DNA of 64,000 bases from Frondihabitans peucedani (GTDB taxonomy: Bacteria; Actinomycetota; Actinomycetes; Actinomycetales; Microbacteriaceae): positions 86,929-150,928 of the forward strand of contig NZ_BAABAU010000005.1 of the NCBI RefSeq assembly GCF_039537585.1, read 5' to 3'. The notes under the pieces were generated by a model. The model ran no database searches. It was not told the origin of the DNA and saw nothing but the letters and a program-made list of their open reading frames with translations. A program made the position numbers and the translations under genes. Shown here piece after piece: positions 26,311-36,729 of the stretch; the stretch's first letter is position 1, and the number at the start of each line of letters is the position of its first letter.

Positions 26311-29300
26311 GTGATCCTCCAGGGCTTGATTCCGGCGCTTTCGCGCGCCTCCACGTTCGACGCCGCCCTCGAGAAGTCCGGCGGCTCGACCGACTTCTCG
26401 CTCGTCGACGGCCTCCGGATCCCGCTCCTCGCGGGCCTCCTCGCGCGCCGCGCCGAGCAGGCCGGCGGCACCCCGCAGGCCCTCCTCGTCATCACCGCCA
26501 CGGGCCGCGAGTCCGAGGCGGTCCGCGGCTCCATGGCCAGCTACCTCCCCGACGCCGAGGTCATCGAGTTCCCCGCGTGGGAGACCCTCCCGCACGAGCG
26601 TCTGAGCCCGAGCGCCGAGACGGTGGGCAAGCGGATCCACGCCCTGCGGCGGCTCGGCGCGTGGCAGAGCGAGGTGTCCGCCGATCCTGCGCAGGCGAAG
26701 CCCCTCGTGCTGGTCGCCGGCGTGCGCGCGGCACTCCAGCCCATCTCCGACAACCTCGCCGACATCGACCCGGTCGTCCTCACCACCGGCGGTCGCGGCT
26801 ACGACCTGGCGCTCATCTCGACGCAGCTGGTCGACCTCGCCTACGCGCGGGTCGACATGGTCACGCGCCGCGGCGAGTTCGCCGTGCGCGGCGGCATCCT
26901 CGACGTGTTCCCGCCGACCTCCGAGCACCCGGTGCGCGTCGACTTCTTCGGCGACGAGGTCGACCAGATCAAGCTCTTCTCGGTCGCCGACCAGCGGAGC
27001 CTCGACTCCACCGTCGACGGCGTCGAGCTGCCGCCGAGCCGCGAGATGCTGCTGACCGAGTCGGTCCGGCAGCGGGCGCGCGAGATGCAGCACGAGTTCC
27101 CCAGCCTCGCGCAGATGCTCGAGAAGCTCGGCCAGGGCATCCCCGTCGAGGGCATGGAGTCGCTGGCGCCGGCCCTCGTGCACCGGCTGGTGCCGCTGAC
27201 CCACTACCTGCCCGCATCCTGCGCCATCGCGGTGCTGTCGCCCGAGCGGGTCGTCTCGCGGGCCAAGAGCCTCGCCGAGACGAACCGCGAGTTCCTCGAG
27301 GCGGCCTGGAGTGCTGCGACCGCCGGCGCCGAGGCCCCGATCGACCTCGACTCGGGCGACTTCCTGTCGCCGCGCGACCTCCGCGACCAGGCGGGCGACC
27401 GCACCTGGTGGTCGCTGTCCGGGTTCGACTCCGGCATCGTGCTGACCGACGAGGAGAAGATCGCGGCCGCGGGCGACTACGTGCGCGTCGACGCCGACAC
27501 CGTGCCGAGCTTCTCGGGCAACGCGGAGGGCGCCCTCGACCACGTCGCCGCGCGAGTGGCCGACGGCTGGAGCGTCGTCGTGACCGCCAGGGGAGCAGGG
27601 CTCGTCGAGCGCGCCCGCGACGTCCTGGCCGACCGCGGCATCGCCGCACGCCTCGAAGACGCCCTCCCCGACACGCTCGAGCCGGGTGTCGTCCACCTCG
27701 TGGCGGGCGGGATCGAGGCCGGCTTCGAGCTGGCCGAGGCGAGGATCGCCGTGCTCGGCGAGTCCGACTTCTTCGGCCGTGCCGCCGGCTACGAGTCGCG
27801 GCAGGTCAAGAAGCTCGCCTCCCGCCGCAAGAACGTCGTCGACCCGCTGCAGCTCAAGGCGGGCGACATCGTCGTGCACTCGACTCACGGCATCGGCCGG
27901 TTCCTCGAGCTGACCAGCCGCGAGGTCTCGACCGGCGGCCGCAACGCCGTCAAGCACAGCCGCGAGTACCTCGTGCTCGAGTACGCGCCCTCGAAGCGCG
28001 GCCAGGCCGGCGACCGCCTCTACGTGCCCACCGACCAGCTCGACCTCCTCAGCCGCTACGTCGGCGGCGAGGCGCCCAAGCTGTCGAAGATGGGCGGCAG
28101 CGACTGGTCGCAGGCCAAGGGCAAGGCGCGCCGGGCCGTCCGCGACATCGCCGTCGAGCTCGTCAAGCTCTACTCGGCCCGCATGGCGTCGAAGGGCTAC
28201 GCCTTCAGTCCCGACACCCCCTGGCAGCGCGAGCTCGAAGAGGCGTTCCCGTTCGCCGAGACGCCCGACCAGCTGACGACCATCGACGAGATCAAGGCCG
28301 ACATGGAGCGGCCGATCCCGATGGACCGCCTCATCTCGGGCGACGTCGGCTACGGCAAGACCGAGGTCGCGATCCGAGCCGCGTTCAAGGCCGTCCAAGA
28401 CGGCAAGCAGGTCGCTATGCTCGTGCCGACCACGCTGCTGGTCAAGCAGCACATGGAGACCTTCGCCGAGCGCTTCGCCGGGTTCCCGGTGCACCTGCGC
28501 GCCCTGTCGCGGTTCCAGACAGCGAAGGAGTCGAAAGAGACGATCGCGGGCATCACCGACGGCACGGTCGACATCGTCATCGGCACCCACCGCATCCTGA
28601 CCGACGGCCTCTCGTTCAAAGACCTCGGCCTCGTCATCATCGACGAGGAGCAGCGGTTCGGCGTCGAGCACAAAGACCAGCTCAAGAAGCTCAAGACCAA
28701 CGTCGACATCCTCGCGATGAGCGCGACCCCCATTCCGCGGACCCTCGAGATGGCGGTCACCGGCATCCGCGAGATGTCGACGCTGGCGACCCCGCCCGAA
28801 GACCGCCACCCGATCCTGACGTTCGTCGGCCCCAACAGCGACCGCCAGATCGCGGCGGCCATCCGGCGCGAGCTCCTCCGCGAGGGCCAGGTGTTCTTCG
28901 TGCACAACCGCGTCTCGTCGATCAACCGCACCGCGGCGCAGATCGCCGAGCTGGTGCCCGAGGCCAGGATCGCGATCGCTCACGGTCAGATGCCGGAGTC
29001 GGCGCTCGAACAGGTCATGGTCGACTTCTGGGAGCGCAAGTTCGACGTGCTCGTCTCGACGACCATCATCGAGACGGGTCTCGACATCGCCAACGCCAAC
29101 ACGCTGATCATCGACCGCGCCGACCGCTACGGGCTGTCGCAGCTGCACCAGCTGCGCGGCCGCGTGGGCCGAGGTCGCGAGCGCGGGTACGCGTACTTCC
29201 TCTACGACGCCGACAAGCCGCTCTCCGAGACCGCTCAAGGCCGGCTCGAGACGATCGCGGCGAACAACGAGCTCGGCGCGGGCATGCAGGTCGCGCTGAA

Positions 29301-29940
29301 AGACCTCGAGATCCGCGGCGCCGGCAACCTGCTCGGCGGCGAGCAGTCCGGCCACATCGCGGGCGTCGGGTTCGATCTCTACCTGCGGATGATCGGCGAG
29401 GCCGTCAACGCGTTCCGCGGCGATGTCGCCGAGGGGCAGACCGAGCTCCGGCTCGAGCTGCCCGTCGACGCGCACATCCCCGACGAGTACGTCGAGAGCG
29501 AGCGCCTCCGCCTCGAGGCCTACCAGAAGCTGTCGACCGCGTCGTCGCCGACGTCGAGCGACGAGCAGATCACGCAGGTGCTCGAAGAGCTCACCGACCG
29601 CTACGGCGAGCCGCCGGCGCAGGTGCTCGCGCTCATCGAGGTGTCGAGGCTCCGCAGGATGGCGCAGAAGACCGGCCTCAGCGAGGTCGTCGCGATGGGG
29701 TCGAACCTCCGCGTCGCGTCGTTCGAGCTGGCCGACAGCGTGCAGCTGCGGCTGCAGCGGCTGTTCCCGGGCGCGCGCTACTTCGCGCAGACGAAGTCGG
29801 TCACGGTCCCGATGCCGCGCAAGCACGGCGAGCCGCTGCCCGACGCCGAGCTGATCACGTGGGTGGAGCAGCTGCTCACCAGCGTTTACGGGGCCGAGGC
29901 GCCGAGCTCGGCGGCCGACAGCGCTGCGTCGCAGGGCTGA
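26311..29940 (+). CDS. mfd: Transcription-repair coupling factor Mfd
   Basis: 1209 residues. Removes RNA polymerase stalled at DNA damage and recruits UvrA. UvrB-like N-terminal module (GRESEAVRGSM, FPAWETLPHERLSPS, RRGEFAVRGGILDVFPP), RNA polymerase interaction domain (GDIVVHSTHGIGRF), then SF2 translocase motifs: GDVGYGKTEVAIRAAF (Walker A), IIDEEQRFGVEHK (DEEQ box), SATPIPRTLEMA, and HQLRGRVGRG (motif VI). A C-terminal UvrA-binding autoinhibitory domain closes it. The GTG at 26311 is fixed by a leaderless promoter. The last 20 bases are duplicated. Confidence 0.97.
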   Translation: MILQGLIPALSRASTFDAALEKSGGSTDFSLVDGLRIPLLAGLLARRAEQAGGTPQALLVITATGRESEAVRGSMASYLPDAEVIEFPAWETLPHERLSPSAETVGKRIHALRRLGAWQSEVSADPAQAKPLVLVAGVRAALQPISDNLADIDPVVLTTGGRGYDLALISTQLVDLAYARVDMVTRRGEFAVRGGILDVFPPTSEHPVRVDFFGDEVDQIKLFSVADQRSLDSTVDGVELPPSREMLLTESVRQRAREMQHEFPSLAQMLEKLGQGIPVEGMESLAPALVHRLVPLTHYLPASCAIAVLSPERVVSRAKSLAETNREFLEAAWSAATAGAEAPIDLDSGDFLSPRDLRDQAGDRTWWSLSGFDSGIVLTDEEKIAAAGDYVRVDADTVPSFSGNAEGALDHVAARVADGWSVVVTARGAGLVERARDVLADRGIAARLEDALPDTLEPGVVHLVAGGIEAGFELAEARIAVLGESDFFGRAAGYESRQVKKLASRRKNVVDPLQLKAGDIVVHSTHGIGRFLELTSREVSTGGRNAVKHSREYLVLEYAPSKRGQAGDRLYVPTDQLDLLSRYVGGEAPKLSKMGGSDWSQAKGKARRAVRDIAVELVKLYSARMASKGYAFSPDTPWQRELEEAFPFAETPDQLTTIDEIKADMERPIPMDRLISGDVGYGKTEVAIRAAFKAVQDGKQVAMLVPTTLLVKQHMETFAERFAGFPVHLRALSRFQTAKESKETIAGITDGTVDIVIGTHRILTDGLSFKDLGLVIIDEEQRFGVEHKDQLKKLKTNVDILAMSATPIPRTLEMAVTGIREMSTLATPPEDRHPILTFVGPNSDRQIAAAIRRELLREGQVFFVHNRVSSINRTAAQIAELVPEARIAIAHGQMPESALEQVMVDFWERKFDVLVSTTIIETGLDIANANTLIIDRADRYGLSQLHQLRGRVGRGRERGYAYFLYDADKPLSETAQGRLETIAANNELGAGMQVALKDLEIRGAGNLLGGEQSGHIAGVGFDLYLRMIGEAVNAFRGDVAEGQTELRLELPVDAHIPDEYVESERLRLEAYQKLSTASSPTSSDEQITQVLEELTDRYGEPPAQVLALIEVSRLRRMAQKTGLSEVVAMGSNLRVASFELADSVQLRLQRLFPGARYFAQTKSVTVPMPRKHGEPLPDAELITWVEQLLTSVYGAEAPSSAADSAASQG

Positions 29941-29960
29941 GCGCTGCGTCGCAGGGCTGA
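29921..29960. repeat. 20-bp perfect tandem duplication at the mfd 3' end
   Basis: GCGCTGCGTCGCAGGGCTGA occurs twice in direct succession; the first copy contains the mfd stop codon and the second lies just after it. Confidence 0.9.
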
Positions 29961-30014
29961 GCGCAGGCTGCGGCGGCCGCTGTTCTCGCGGCCGTCGTCC
30001 TGCCTCGCGCGAAC

Positions 30015-31223
30015 CTAGGGGCGGGCGGCCTTCGCAGCGACGGCGGCCTCGTGGGCAGCGCGGCGACGGCGGGAGTCGGCCTGCTTCAGCCCGCGGACCA
30101 GCACGGCCGCGATCACGATCGACACCGCCGATCCGAGGAGCACGGCCAGGGTCCCCTCGTCGACGATCTCCTGCGACCGTGCGAAGGCCAGCTCGTTCAT
30201 CAGCAGCGACACGGTGAACCCGATCCCGCCGAGCATCGCCACGGCGACGAGCTCGCGGATGCTGAGCGTCTGGCTGCGCCGGGCAGGATCCGGGTTGCGG
30301 AAGATGCGCGACGCGATGCCGCCGGCGACGGTGATGCCGATGAGCTTGCCGACGGGCAGCGCGACGACGATCGCCCAGAACACCGGGCTCAGCTCGCCGA
30401 GGCCGACGCTCGGCACGACGACAGCGGCGGCGGCGAAGGCGAACACCGGAAGGACCACGCCGTTGGTGACGGGCTCGAGCGCGTGGACCGCCTTGCGCGC
30501 GGGCTTCAGCGGGAGCACGAGGCCCACGGCGACGGCGGCGATCGTCGCGTGCACGCCCGACCGGTAGACCAGGTACCAGGTCACGACGGCCAGGAGCACG
30601 ACGACCACGACGGCCAGCACCGCCAGGGCTCCCTCGAACCGGCCGAGGAACCGCCCGGCGACGAACGTCACGACGACCGACACGACCGCCAGCCCGAGGA
30701 ACAGCAGGTCGCTGCCGTGGGTGAAGAAGATGGCGATGATCAGGATCGCGATCAGGTCGTCGAGCACCGCCAGCGCCAGGAGGAACACCCGGATGCGGCC
30801 GGGGAGCGCCGAGCCGAACACGGCCAGGACGCCGAGGGCGAAGGCGATGTCGGTCGCCGTCGGGATCGGCCAGCCGGAACCGTAGCGGGTGCCGAGCGTG
30901 ACGAGCGCGTACAGCCCGGCCGGGGCGAGGACCCCGCCGACGGCCGCGATCGCCGGCACGACGGCCTTGGAGACCGAGTTGAGGTCGCCGCGGAGCAGCT
31001 CGTGCTTGAGGTCGACCGCGACGACGAAGAAGAACAGCGCGAGGAGGCCGTCGCTGACCCAGTGCCCGACCGAGAGGTTCAGGCCGAGCGCCGGGATGTC
31101 GAGGTGGTGGTCTTTGATCGGGAGGAGACCGGGCCCGGTGGGCAGGTTGGCGAGGACGAGGCCGAGGACAGCGGCGCCGAGGAGGAGACCGGCAGAGGCG
31201 CGTTCGGATCGGAGGAGGCTCAT
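30015..31223 (-). CDS. nhaA: Na+/H+ antiporter NhaA
   Basis: 402 residues with about eleven to twelve membrane helices. Exchanges external protons for internal sodium in the cytoplasmic membrane. Seen: TGPGLLPIKDHHLDIPALGL, FFFVVAVDLKHELLRGDL, PTATDIAFALGVLAVFG, and the cation-binding Asp pair in LAVLDDLIAILIIA; a basic C-terminal tail ends it. ATG at 31223 lacks a strong ribosome site. A minus-strand TAGGAT (31285-31290) could be its -10. Could interact physiologically with the rhodopsin proton gradient, though not in its operon. Confidence 0.95.
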   Translation of the reverse strand: MSLLRSERASAGLLLGAAVLGLVLANLPTGPGLLPIKDHHLDIPALGLNLSVGHWVSDGLLALFFFVVAVDLKHELLRGDLNSVSKAVVPAIAAVGGVLAPAGLYALVTLGTRYGSGWPIPTATDIAFALGVLAVFGSALPGRIRVFLLALAVLDDLIAILIIAIFFTHGSDLLFLGLAVVSVVVTFVAGRFLGRFEGALAVLAVVVVVLLAVVTWYLVYRSGVHATIAAVAVGLVLPLKPARKAVHALEPVTNGVVLPVFAFAAAAVVVPSVGLGELSPVFWAIVVALPVGKLIGITVAGGIASRIFRNPDPARRSQTLSIRELVAVAMLGGIGFTVSLLMNELAFARSQEIVDEGTLAVLLGSAVSIVIAAVLVRGLKQADSRRRRAAHEAAVAAKAARP

Positions 31224-31288
31224 GGAGTCCAATCGAGGGTCGAGAAAGAAAGTGTCGACCAGACTTCCCGACTCACCGAGAACGATCC

Positions 31289-31294
31289 TATCGT
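31289..31294 (+). promoter_or_regulatory. -10 box of mazG (leaderless)
   Basis: TATCGT ends 7 nt before the GTG at 31302, which fixes the start between alternatives at 31293 and 31326. It overlaps the presumed minus-strand -10 of nhaA. Confidence 0.45.
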
Positions 31295-31301
31295 GAGGGG
31301 A

Positions 31302-32018
31302 GTGACGGCGGACGACGGGAGCCCAGTGCCAGAGACCGAGCAGGATCAGGCCCTCCGCGACCTCGTGAGCACGGTCGACGCGCTCCTCGACCCGCCCGGC
31401 TGCGAGTGGAACCGCGCCCAGACGCACCGCTCTCTCGTCACGTACCTGATCGAGGAGACCTACGAGCTCGTCGAGGCGATCGAGGACGGCGACGTGACAG
31501 ACCTCCGCGAGGAGCTCGGCGACGTGCTCTACCAGGTGGTCCTCCACGCGGGCATCGCCTCCCGCTCGGGCGAGGGCTTCGACCTCGGAGACGTCGTGGC
31601 CGAGGTGGACGAGAAGATCCGCCGCCGCCACCCGCACGTCTTCGGCGCCGACAGCGCGAACGGGGTCGACGACATCGTGCGGCTGTGGTCGGCGGCGAAG
31701 GCACGCGAGAAGACCTCCCGGGAGAGCGCGTACGACGGGGTGCCGCTCGGGCTGCCGGCGCTGGCACGCGCGCAGAAGATCGGGTCGAGGGCCGAGGCGA
31801 CGGGCGCGGTGTCGGAGCCCGCAGGATCCTGCGCCCCCGTCACGGCGCCGGAGCCCGACTCCGAAGAGGCCTGGGGGCGTTGGCTCCTCGAGCGGGTCGA
31901 CGAGGCGTCGAGCCGTGGCTGGGACGCGGAGCGGGCCCTCCGCGGGGCCCTGCGCGAGCGGGAGAGCGCCCTGCGCGAGGCGGAGAGGAGACGGCGGGGC
32001 ACCCCACAACCCGAATAG
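31302..32018 (+). CDS. mazG: Nucleoside triphosphate pyrophosphohydrolase MazG
   Basis: 238 residues. Hydrolyses (d)NTPs to monophosphates, a house-cleaning enzyme. MazG core: CEWNRAQTHRSL, then the metal-binding LIEETYELVEAIE and LREELGDVLYQVVLH (ExxE...ExxD). The second half is short and ends in a basic coiled tail (RESALREAERRRR) with a Ser/Pro/Ala linker containing GCA GGA TCC TGC, a palindromic copy of the octamer. Position after mfd matches other actinobacteria. Confidence 0.92.
   Translation: MTADDGSPVPETEQDQALRDLVSTVDALLDPPGCEWNRAQTHRSLVTYLIEETYELVEAIEDGDVTDLREELGDVLYQVVLHAGIASRSGEGFDLGDVVAEVDEKIRRRHPHVFGADSANGVDDIVRLWSAAKAREKTSRESAYDGVPLGLPALARAQKIGSRAEATGAVSEPAGSCAPVTAPEPDSEEAWGRWLLERVDEASSRGWDAERALRGALRERESALREAERRRRGTPQPE
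31821..31832. repeat. Palindromic double copy of the GATCCTGC octamer (mazG)
   Basis: GCAGGATCCTGC, both orientations sharing GATC, encoding Ala-Gly-Ser-Cys with codons rare in this genome. Confidence 0.8.
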
Positions 32019-32261
32019 AGGGGACCCCGCCCGAGCAGGTGATCAGCCATGCTCGGCCGCGCTTGTTCAGCGCGACACCTCATCTTACACACGACTGAAA
32101 TGTCACAAACTCGTTCTCAGTATTTCAGAAGGATCATCTGTAACTGCTCACGGGGGGCGGTCGTCGGACAGGACCCGTCGAGGAAGCGTCCTCTGTTATC
32201 GTGATCGTCGCTCACCCGGCCGCGGATCACGGCCGCCGAAGCGACACGAGAGACGAGCCCG
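32019..32261. other. mazG-TetR intergenic region with inverted repeats
   Basis: A hairpin CCGAGCA/TGCTCGG (32031-32056) follows mazG and may terminate it. Further on, an A+T-rich stretch holds CTGAAAT/ATTTCAG (32095-32128, 20-nt spacer), a possible operator for the following TetR gene, and TATCGT near 32198 as a possible -10. Confidence 0.4.
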
Positions 32262-32861
32262 ATGCCCCGACGCGCCGACCCGACCCGGAAGCCCGAGCTC
32301 CTGGGGCAGATCCTCGACCACCTGACCGGACGCACTCTCGCGACGGTGTCGTTCCGCACGCTCGCGGAGGCTCTGGGTGTCAGCACCTACGTCTTCGTCT
32401 ACCACTTCGGCAACCGCGCTCAGCTCGTGGAGGAGATCGTCCGGGCGATCGTGTCGCGGCACGACGGCCTGCTCGCCATCGACGCGGGCTCGCTCGACGA
32501 GGAGGCGTGGCGGGAGTTCATGGCCTCGTCGTGGGACGTCGTCACCTCGCCCCGGGAGCTGCAGCTGCACCGCCTGGAGCTGGAGGCGGCGATGCTCGAG
32601 ATGGCGCAGGGCCAGCCGAGCGGGGTGGGCCGGGCGGCGGTCGCCCGCTGGCACGCCTTCACCACGGCCTGGTGCGTGGGCCGCGGCGCTCAGCCGGAGC
32701 GCGCCGACGTCGAGGCGCGCCTCTTCACCGACGCGATCTACGGACTCCTGTACGACGCGCTCGCCACCGGAGACCTCGCGCGCGTCACGGCCGGCTACCG
32801 GCTGCACGTCGACGCGTTCGCCGCGCGGGTGCGCGATCTCGCCGGCATCGCTGCCGCCTAG
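32262..32861 (+). CDS. TetR family transcriptional regulator (orphan)
   Basis: 199 residues. N-terminal HTH: KPELLGQILDHLTGRTLATVSFRTLAEALGVSTYVFVYHFG condenses helices 1-3, with the recognition helix ending in YHFGNRAQLVEEIV. The C-terminal ligand-binding part is Trp/Ala-rich with conserved FTTAW and YGLLYDALATGDL. No enzyme or pump gene adjoins it: mazG is upstream and a long non-coding stretch then hisS follow. Codon use matches its neighbours. Target unknown. Confidence 0.85.
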   Translation: MPRRADPTRKPELLGQILDHLTGRTLATVSFRTLAEALGVSTYVFVYHFGNRAQLVEEIVRAIVSRHDGLLAIDAGSLDEEAWREFMASSWDVVTSPRELQLHRLELEAAMLEMAQGQPSGVGRAAVARWHAFTTAWCVGRGAQPERADVEARLFTDAIYGLLYDALATGDLARVTAGYRLHVDAFAARVRDLAGIAAA

Positions 32862-32967
32862 GGCGTCGCGCCCGGCCCGAGTGCGTTCTCACGTCGCGAG
32901 GACGGTCTCGATCGTCCTTCCGACGTCAGAACGTCCTTCGGCCGTGCTGGCAGCCACGGCCGAGCGA

Positions 32968-33038
32968 GCAGCAGCACCCCGCAACGCAGCAGCACCCCGC
33001 AACGCAGCATCACCCGTAGCGCAGCAGCACCCCGCAAC
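32968..33038. repeat. Tandem repeat, about 4 x 18 bp
   Basis: Units at 32968, 32986, 33004 (degenerate, 17 bp) and 33021; three of four match GCAGCAGCACCCCGCAAC exactly. Confidence 0.8.
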
Positions 33039-33123
33039 GAGAAGCGGCGGTGCCCGGGCAATCGCTCCGGACACCGCCGACCAGTCGGGCTCGTCTCCGC
33101 AGGGATGGGACGAACCTCTGGCT

Positions 33124-33153
33124 GACAGGCGCGCAACCCGATTCGCGCCTGTC
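33124..33153. other. Perfect 10-bp hairpin
   Basis: GACAGGCGCG pairs with CGCGCCTGTC around a 10-nt loop; no U-tract follows. It may be a terminator, a regulator site or part of a non-coding RNA. Confidence 0.5.
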
Positions 33154-33300
33154 GTCGGTCGACCGGAGGGGGAGAGGACACCCTTCGGCCGAGTCTGACA
33201 CCCGGTGGAGACTGCTTGGGCTGAACCGGATATGAACAGCGTACTTCACATTTCAGATGAGCGCAAACGCCGAGCCGCTCGCGTCTGGAAGAATCGGCGC

Positions 33301-34560
33301 ATGCCCTCTCCCGTGACCCCGCCCCGCGGCATGCGCGACTTCCTGCCCTCCGACAAGCGCCGGCGCGACCTCGTGCTCGACACGATCCGGTCGACCTACC
33401 GCTCCTTCGGCTTCGACGAGATCGAGACGCCCGTCGTCGAAGACAGCGAGCGGCTCCACGCGGGTCTCGGCGGAGACAACGAGAAGCTCGCGTTCGCTGT
33501 CCTGCGCCGGGCCCTCAGCACCGACGACCTCCGCACGGCGGCCACCCCGCTCGACCTCGCCGACCTCGGCCTGCGCTTCGACCTGACCGTGCCGCTGGCC
33601 CGGTTCTACGCCACGCACCGCGCCGAGCTGCCGCCGGTCTTCCGTGCCGTCCAGATCGCACCCGTCTGGCGGGCCGAGAAGCCGCAGAAGGGGCGCTACC
33701 GCCAGTTCGTGCAGTGCGACATCGACATCATCGGCGAGCCCTCCGCGATGGCCGAGATCGAGCTCCTCTCGGCGACCTCGGCCGTGCTCGCGCGCCTCGG
33801 TCTCATCGGCACGACGATCCGGATCAACGACCGCAGGATCCTGCTCGCCCTCCTCGCCCACTGGAACGTGCCGCTCGACCGCTTCGACACCGCGCTCGTC
33901 ATCATCGACAAGCTCGACAAGATCGGGGTCGGCGGCGTCGTCACGGAGCTCGCCGGAATCGACGTGCCCACCGCGGGCCTCGAGGCGCAGCTCGAGGAGC
34001 TCGCCGCCTCGACGTGGGAGTCGCTGTCCGGCGGCGCCGAGTGGCTCGACGAGGCCGCTTTCGCCGACCTGCTCGCCCTGCGCGCAGCGCTCCCCGACGC
34101 GGCCCTCGAGTTCGACCCCACCCTCGTCCGCGGCATGGGCTACTACACCGGCACGATCTTCGAGGTCGCTCACCCCGACTTCGGCTACTCCCTCGGCGGC
34201 GGCGGCCGGTACGACGGCATGATCGGGCGATTCCTCGGCGCCGACGTCCCGGCGGCCGGCTTCTCGCTGGGGTTCGAGAGGCTCGTCGACCTGGTGGAGC
34301 TGCCGGGCGACACGGGCGGGGAGGGTGTCGTGCTGCTGTACGACGCGTCCCTCGATCCTGCCGCTCTGGTCCGCCTGCAGCACGAGGTGGCGGCCCTCCA
34401 CGCGGCGGAGGGCGTCGAACCCCGGGTCCGCCTCGACCGGAAGGCCAGGAACCTCAAGAACCAGCTCTCCGGGCTCGCGGCCCTCGGCTACGGCCGGTTC
34501 GCCGTCGTGCAGAGCGCCGACCAGACCGCCGAGACGCTGGAGTTCCGCGGGTTGGCGTGA
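33301..34560 (+). CDS. hisS: Histidyl-tRNA synthetase
   Basis: 419 residues, class II synthetase charging tRNA-His. Motif 1 region TPPRGMRDFLPSDKRRRD, motif 2 VWRAEKPQKGRYRQFVQCDID, His-site VRGMGYYTGTIFEVAHPD, motif 3 AAGFSLGFERL, and a shortened anticodon-binding C-terminal domain (LDRKARNLKNQ). The start is the ATG at 33301, behind a weak -10 at 6 nt; this matches the conserved N-terminus of the family. Carries two octamer copies, one a palindromic double at 33833. The stop codon itself sits in TGATCCTGCC. Confidence 0.96.
   Translation: MPSPVTPPRGMRDFLPSDKRRRDLVLDTIRSTYRSFGFDEIETPVVEDSERLHAGLGGDNEKLAFAVLRRALSTDDLRTAATPLDLADLGLRFDLTVPLARFYATHRAELPPVFRAVQIAPVWRAEKPQKGRYRQFVQCDIDIIGEPSAMAEIELLSATSAVLARLGLIGTTIRINDRRILLALLAHWNVPLDRFDTALVIIDKLDKIGVGGVVTELAGIDVPTAGLEAQLEELAASTWESLSGGAEWLDEAAFADLLALRAALPDAALEFDPTLVRGMGYYTGTIFEVAHPDFGYSLGGGGRYDGMIGRFLGADVPAAGFSLGFERLVDLVELPGDTGGEGVVLLYDASLDPAALVRLQHEVAALHAAEGVEPRVRLDRKARNLKNQLSGLAALGYGRFAVVQSADQTAETLEFRGLA
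33833..33844. repeat. Palindromic double copy of the GATCCTGC octamer (hisS)
   Basis: GCAGGATCCTGC, the second 12-bp palindromic version in the window, here read as CGC AGG ATC CTG CTC. Confidence 0.8.
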
Positions 34561-35970
<1,410 letters not shown>

Positions 35971-35980
35971 TCCGCTCCGC

Positions 35981-36018
35981 CGAAGGCCCGTCCCGCGTCC
36001 GCGCGAGGCGGGCCTTCG
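35981..36018 (+). terminator. Terminator hairpin after eno
   Basis: CGAAGGCCCG/CGGGCCTTCG, 10-bp outer stem with further inner pairing, 10 nt after the eno stop. Confidence 0.7.
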
Positions 36019-36042
36019 TCGCGCGCGGCCTTCGTCGCGCGC
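36011..36042. repeat. 16-bp tandem duplication
   Basis: GGCCTTCGTCGCGCGC occurs twice in a row, overlapping the right arm of the eno terminator, so the arm sequence itself was duplicated. Confidence 0.8.
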
Positions 36043-36136
36043 GGGGCGGGGGCGCCGGAGCGCGAGGCAGGACGACGCGGACCCGGCAGATGGCCTTGGC
36101 CGTCGTGCCGCTCCGGGATCCTGCGCGATCGTCGCC

Positions 36137-36142
36137 TAGGGT
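36137..36142 (+). promoter_or_regulatory. -10 box of the FtsB-like gene (leaderless)
   Basis: TAGGGT followed by 7 nt and the ATG at 36150. Confidence 0.45.
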
Positions 36143-36149
36143 CGTCTGC

Positions 36150-36686
36150 ATGGCCAGCGACCACCAGAAGACCGACACCGGCTCCACCCGCCGCGTGCCC
36201 GTGAGCCTGCCCGCCATGGAGACCGCGGCCGGCGGCTGGCTGCGCGGCATGCGCTTCTCCGGCTTCAGCCTGATCATGCTCGTGATCATCGTGCTGTTCG
36301 TCGTGATCCTGGCCCCGAGCCTCCGGACGCTCATCCAGCAGCAGCAGCAGATCTCGTCGCTCCAGAAGTCGGTCGACAAGCAGAAGGCCGACGTCGGAGC
36401 CCTGAAAGACGACGTGGCCCGCTGGAACGACCCTGCCTACATCGAGGCCCAGGCCCGCGACCGCCTGCTCTACGTGTACCCGGGGGAGTACAGCTACCTC
36501 GTGATGGACGACGACCGCGCGTCGGGGTCGACCACGACGACGAAGTCGGGCGACACCATCTCGAACAAGATCCAGAATCCGAAGGTCGACTGGGTCGGCG
36601 GCATGATGTCGTCGGTCCTCGACGCCGGGCTCACGACGAAGCCGGCCGAGAAGCTCGTCTCGCCCGACATCACCACCGGCAGGTAG
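36150..36686 (+). CDS. FtsB/DivIC-like septum formation initiator
   Basis: 178 residues, type II membrane protein: a cytoplasmic tail of about 48 residues, one transmembrane helix (SLIMLVIIVLFVVILAPSL), then a coiled coil (QQQQQISSLQKSVDKQKADV) and the family's WNDPAYIEAQARDRLLYVYPGE. This is the division-complex partner of FtsL/FtsQ. Its position after eno and before DUF501 matches M. tuberculosis Rv1024. ATG start fixed by TAGGGT at 36137-36142, 7 nt upstream (leaderless). Confidence 0.9.
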   Translation: MASDHQKTDTGSTRRVPVSLPAMETAAGGWLRGMRFSGFSLIMLVIIVLFVVILAPSLRTLIQQQQQISSLQKSVDKQKADVGALKDDVARWNDPAYIEAQARDRLLYVYPGEYSYLVMDDDRASGSTTTTKSGDTISNKIQNPKVDWVGGMMSSVLDAGLTTKPAEKLVSPDITTGR

Positions 36687-36714
36687 GCCGGCCGGAGGGC
36701 CCTCGCCCGCCCGG

Positions 36715-36720
36715 TATTCT
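36715..36720 (+). promoter_or_regulatory. -10 box of the DUF501 gene
   Basis: TATTCT ends 9 nt before the ATG at 36730, which favours that ATG over the GTG at 36724, since the latter would lie upstream of the expected transcription start. Confidence 0.4.
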
Positions 36721-36729
36721 GGAGTGCTG

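Larger units (their letters stand above)
32862..33300. other. 439-base region without a convincing gene
   Basis: Contains four imperfect tandem units of 17-18 bp (32968-33038, consensus GCAGCAGCACCCCGCAAC) and a perfect 10-bp hairpin GACAGGCGCG/CGCGCCTGTC with a 10-nt loop (33124-33153). The part next to hisS is less GC-rich and has AAGAAT (33289-33294) 6 nt before the hisS ATG. Short open frames here (61-107 codons) have no ribosome site or coding-like composition. Confidence 0.5.

Noticed and set aside
33050..33235. Small open frames in the 32862-33300 gap (61 codons +, 79 and 107 codons -)
   Set aside because: No ribosome site, and composition is driven by the tandem repeats; a real small gene cannot be excluded without comparison.
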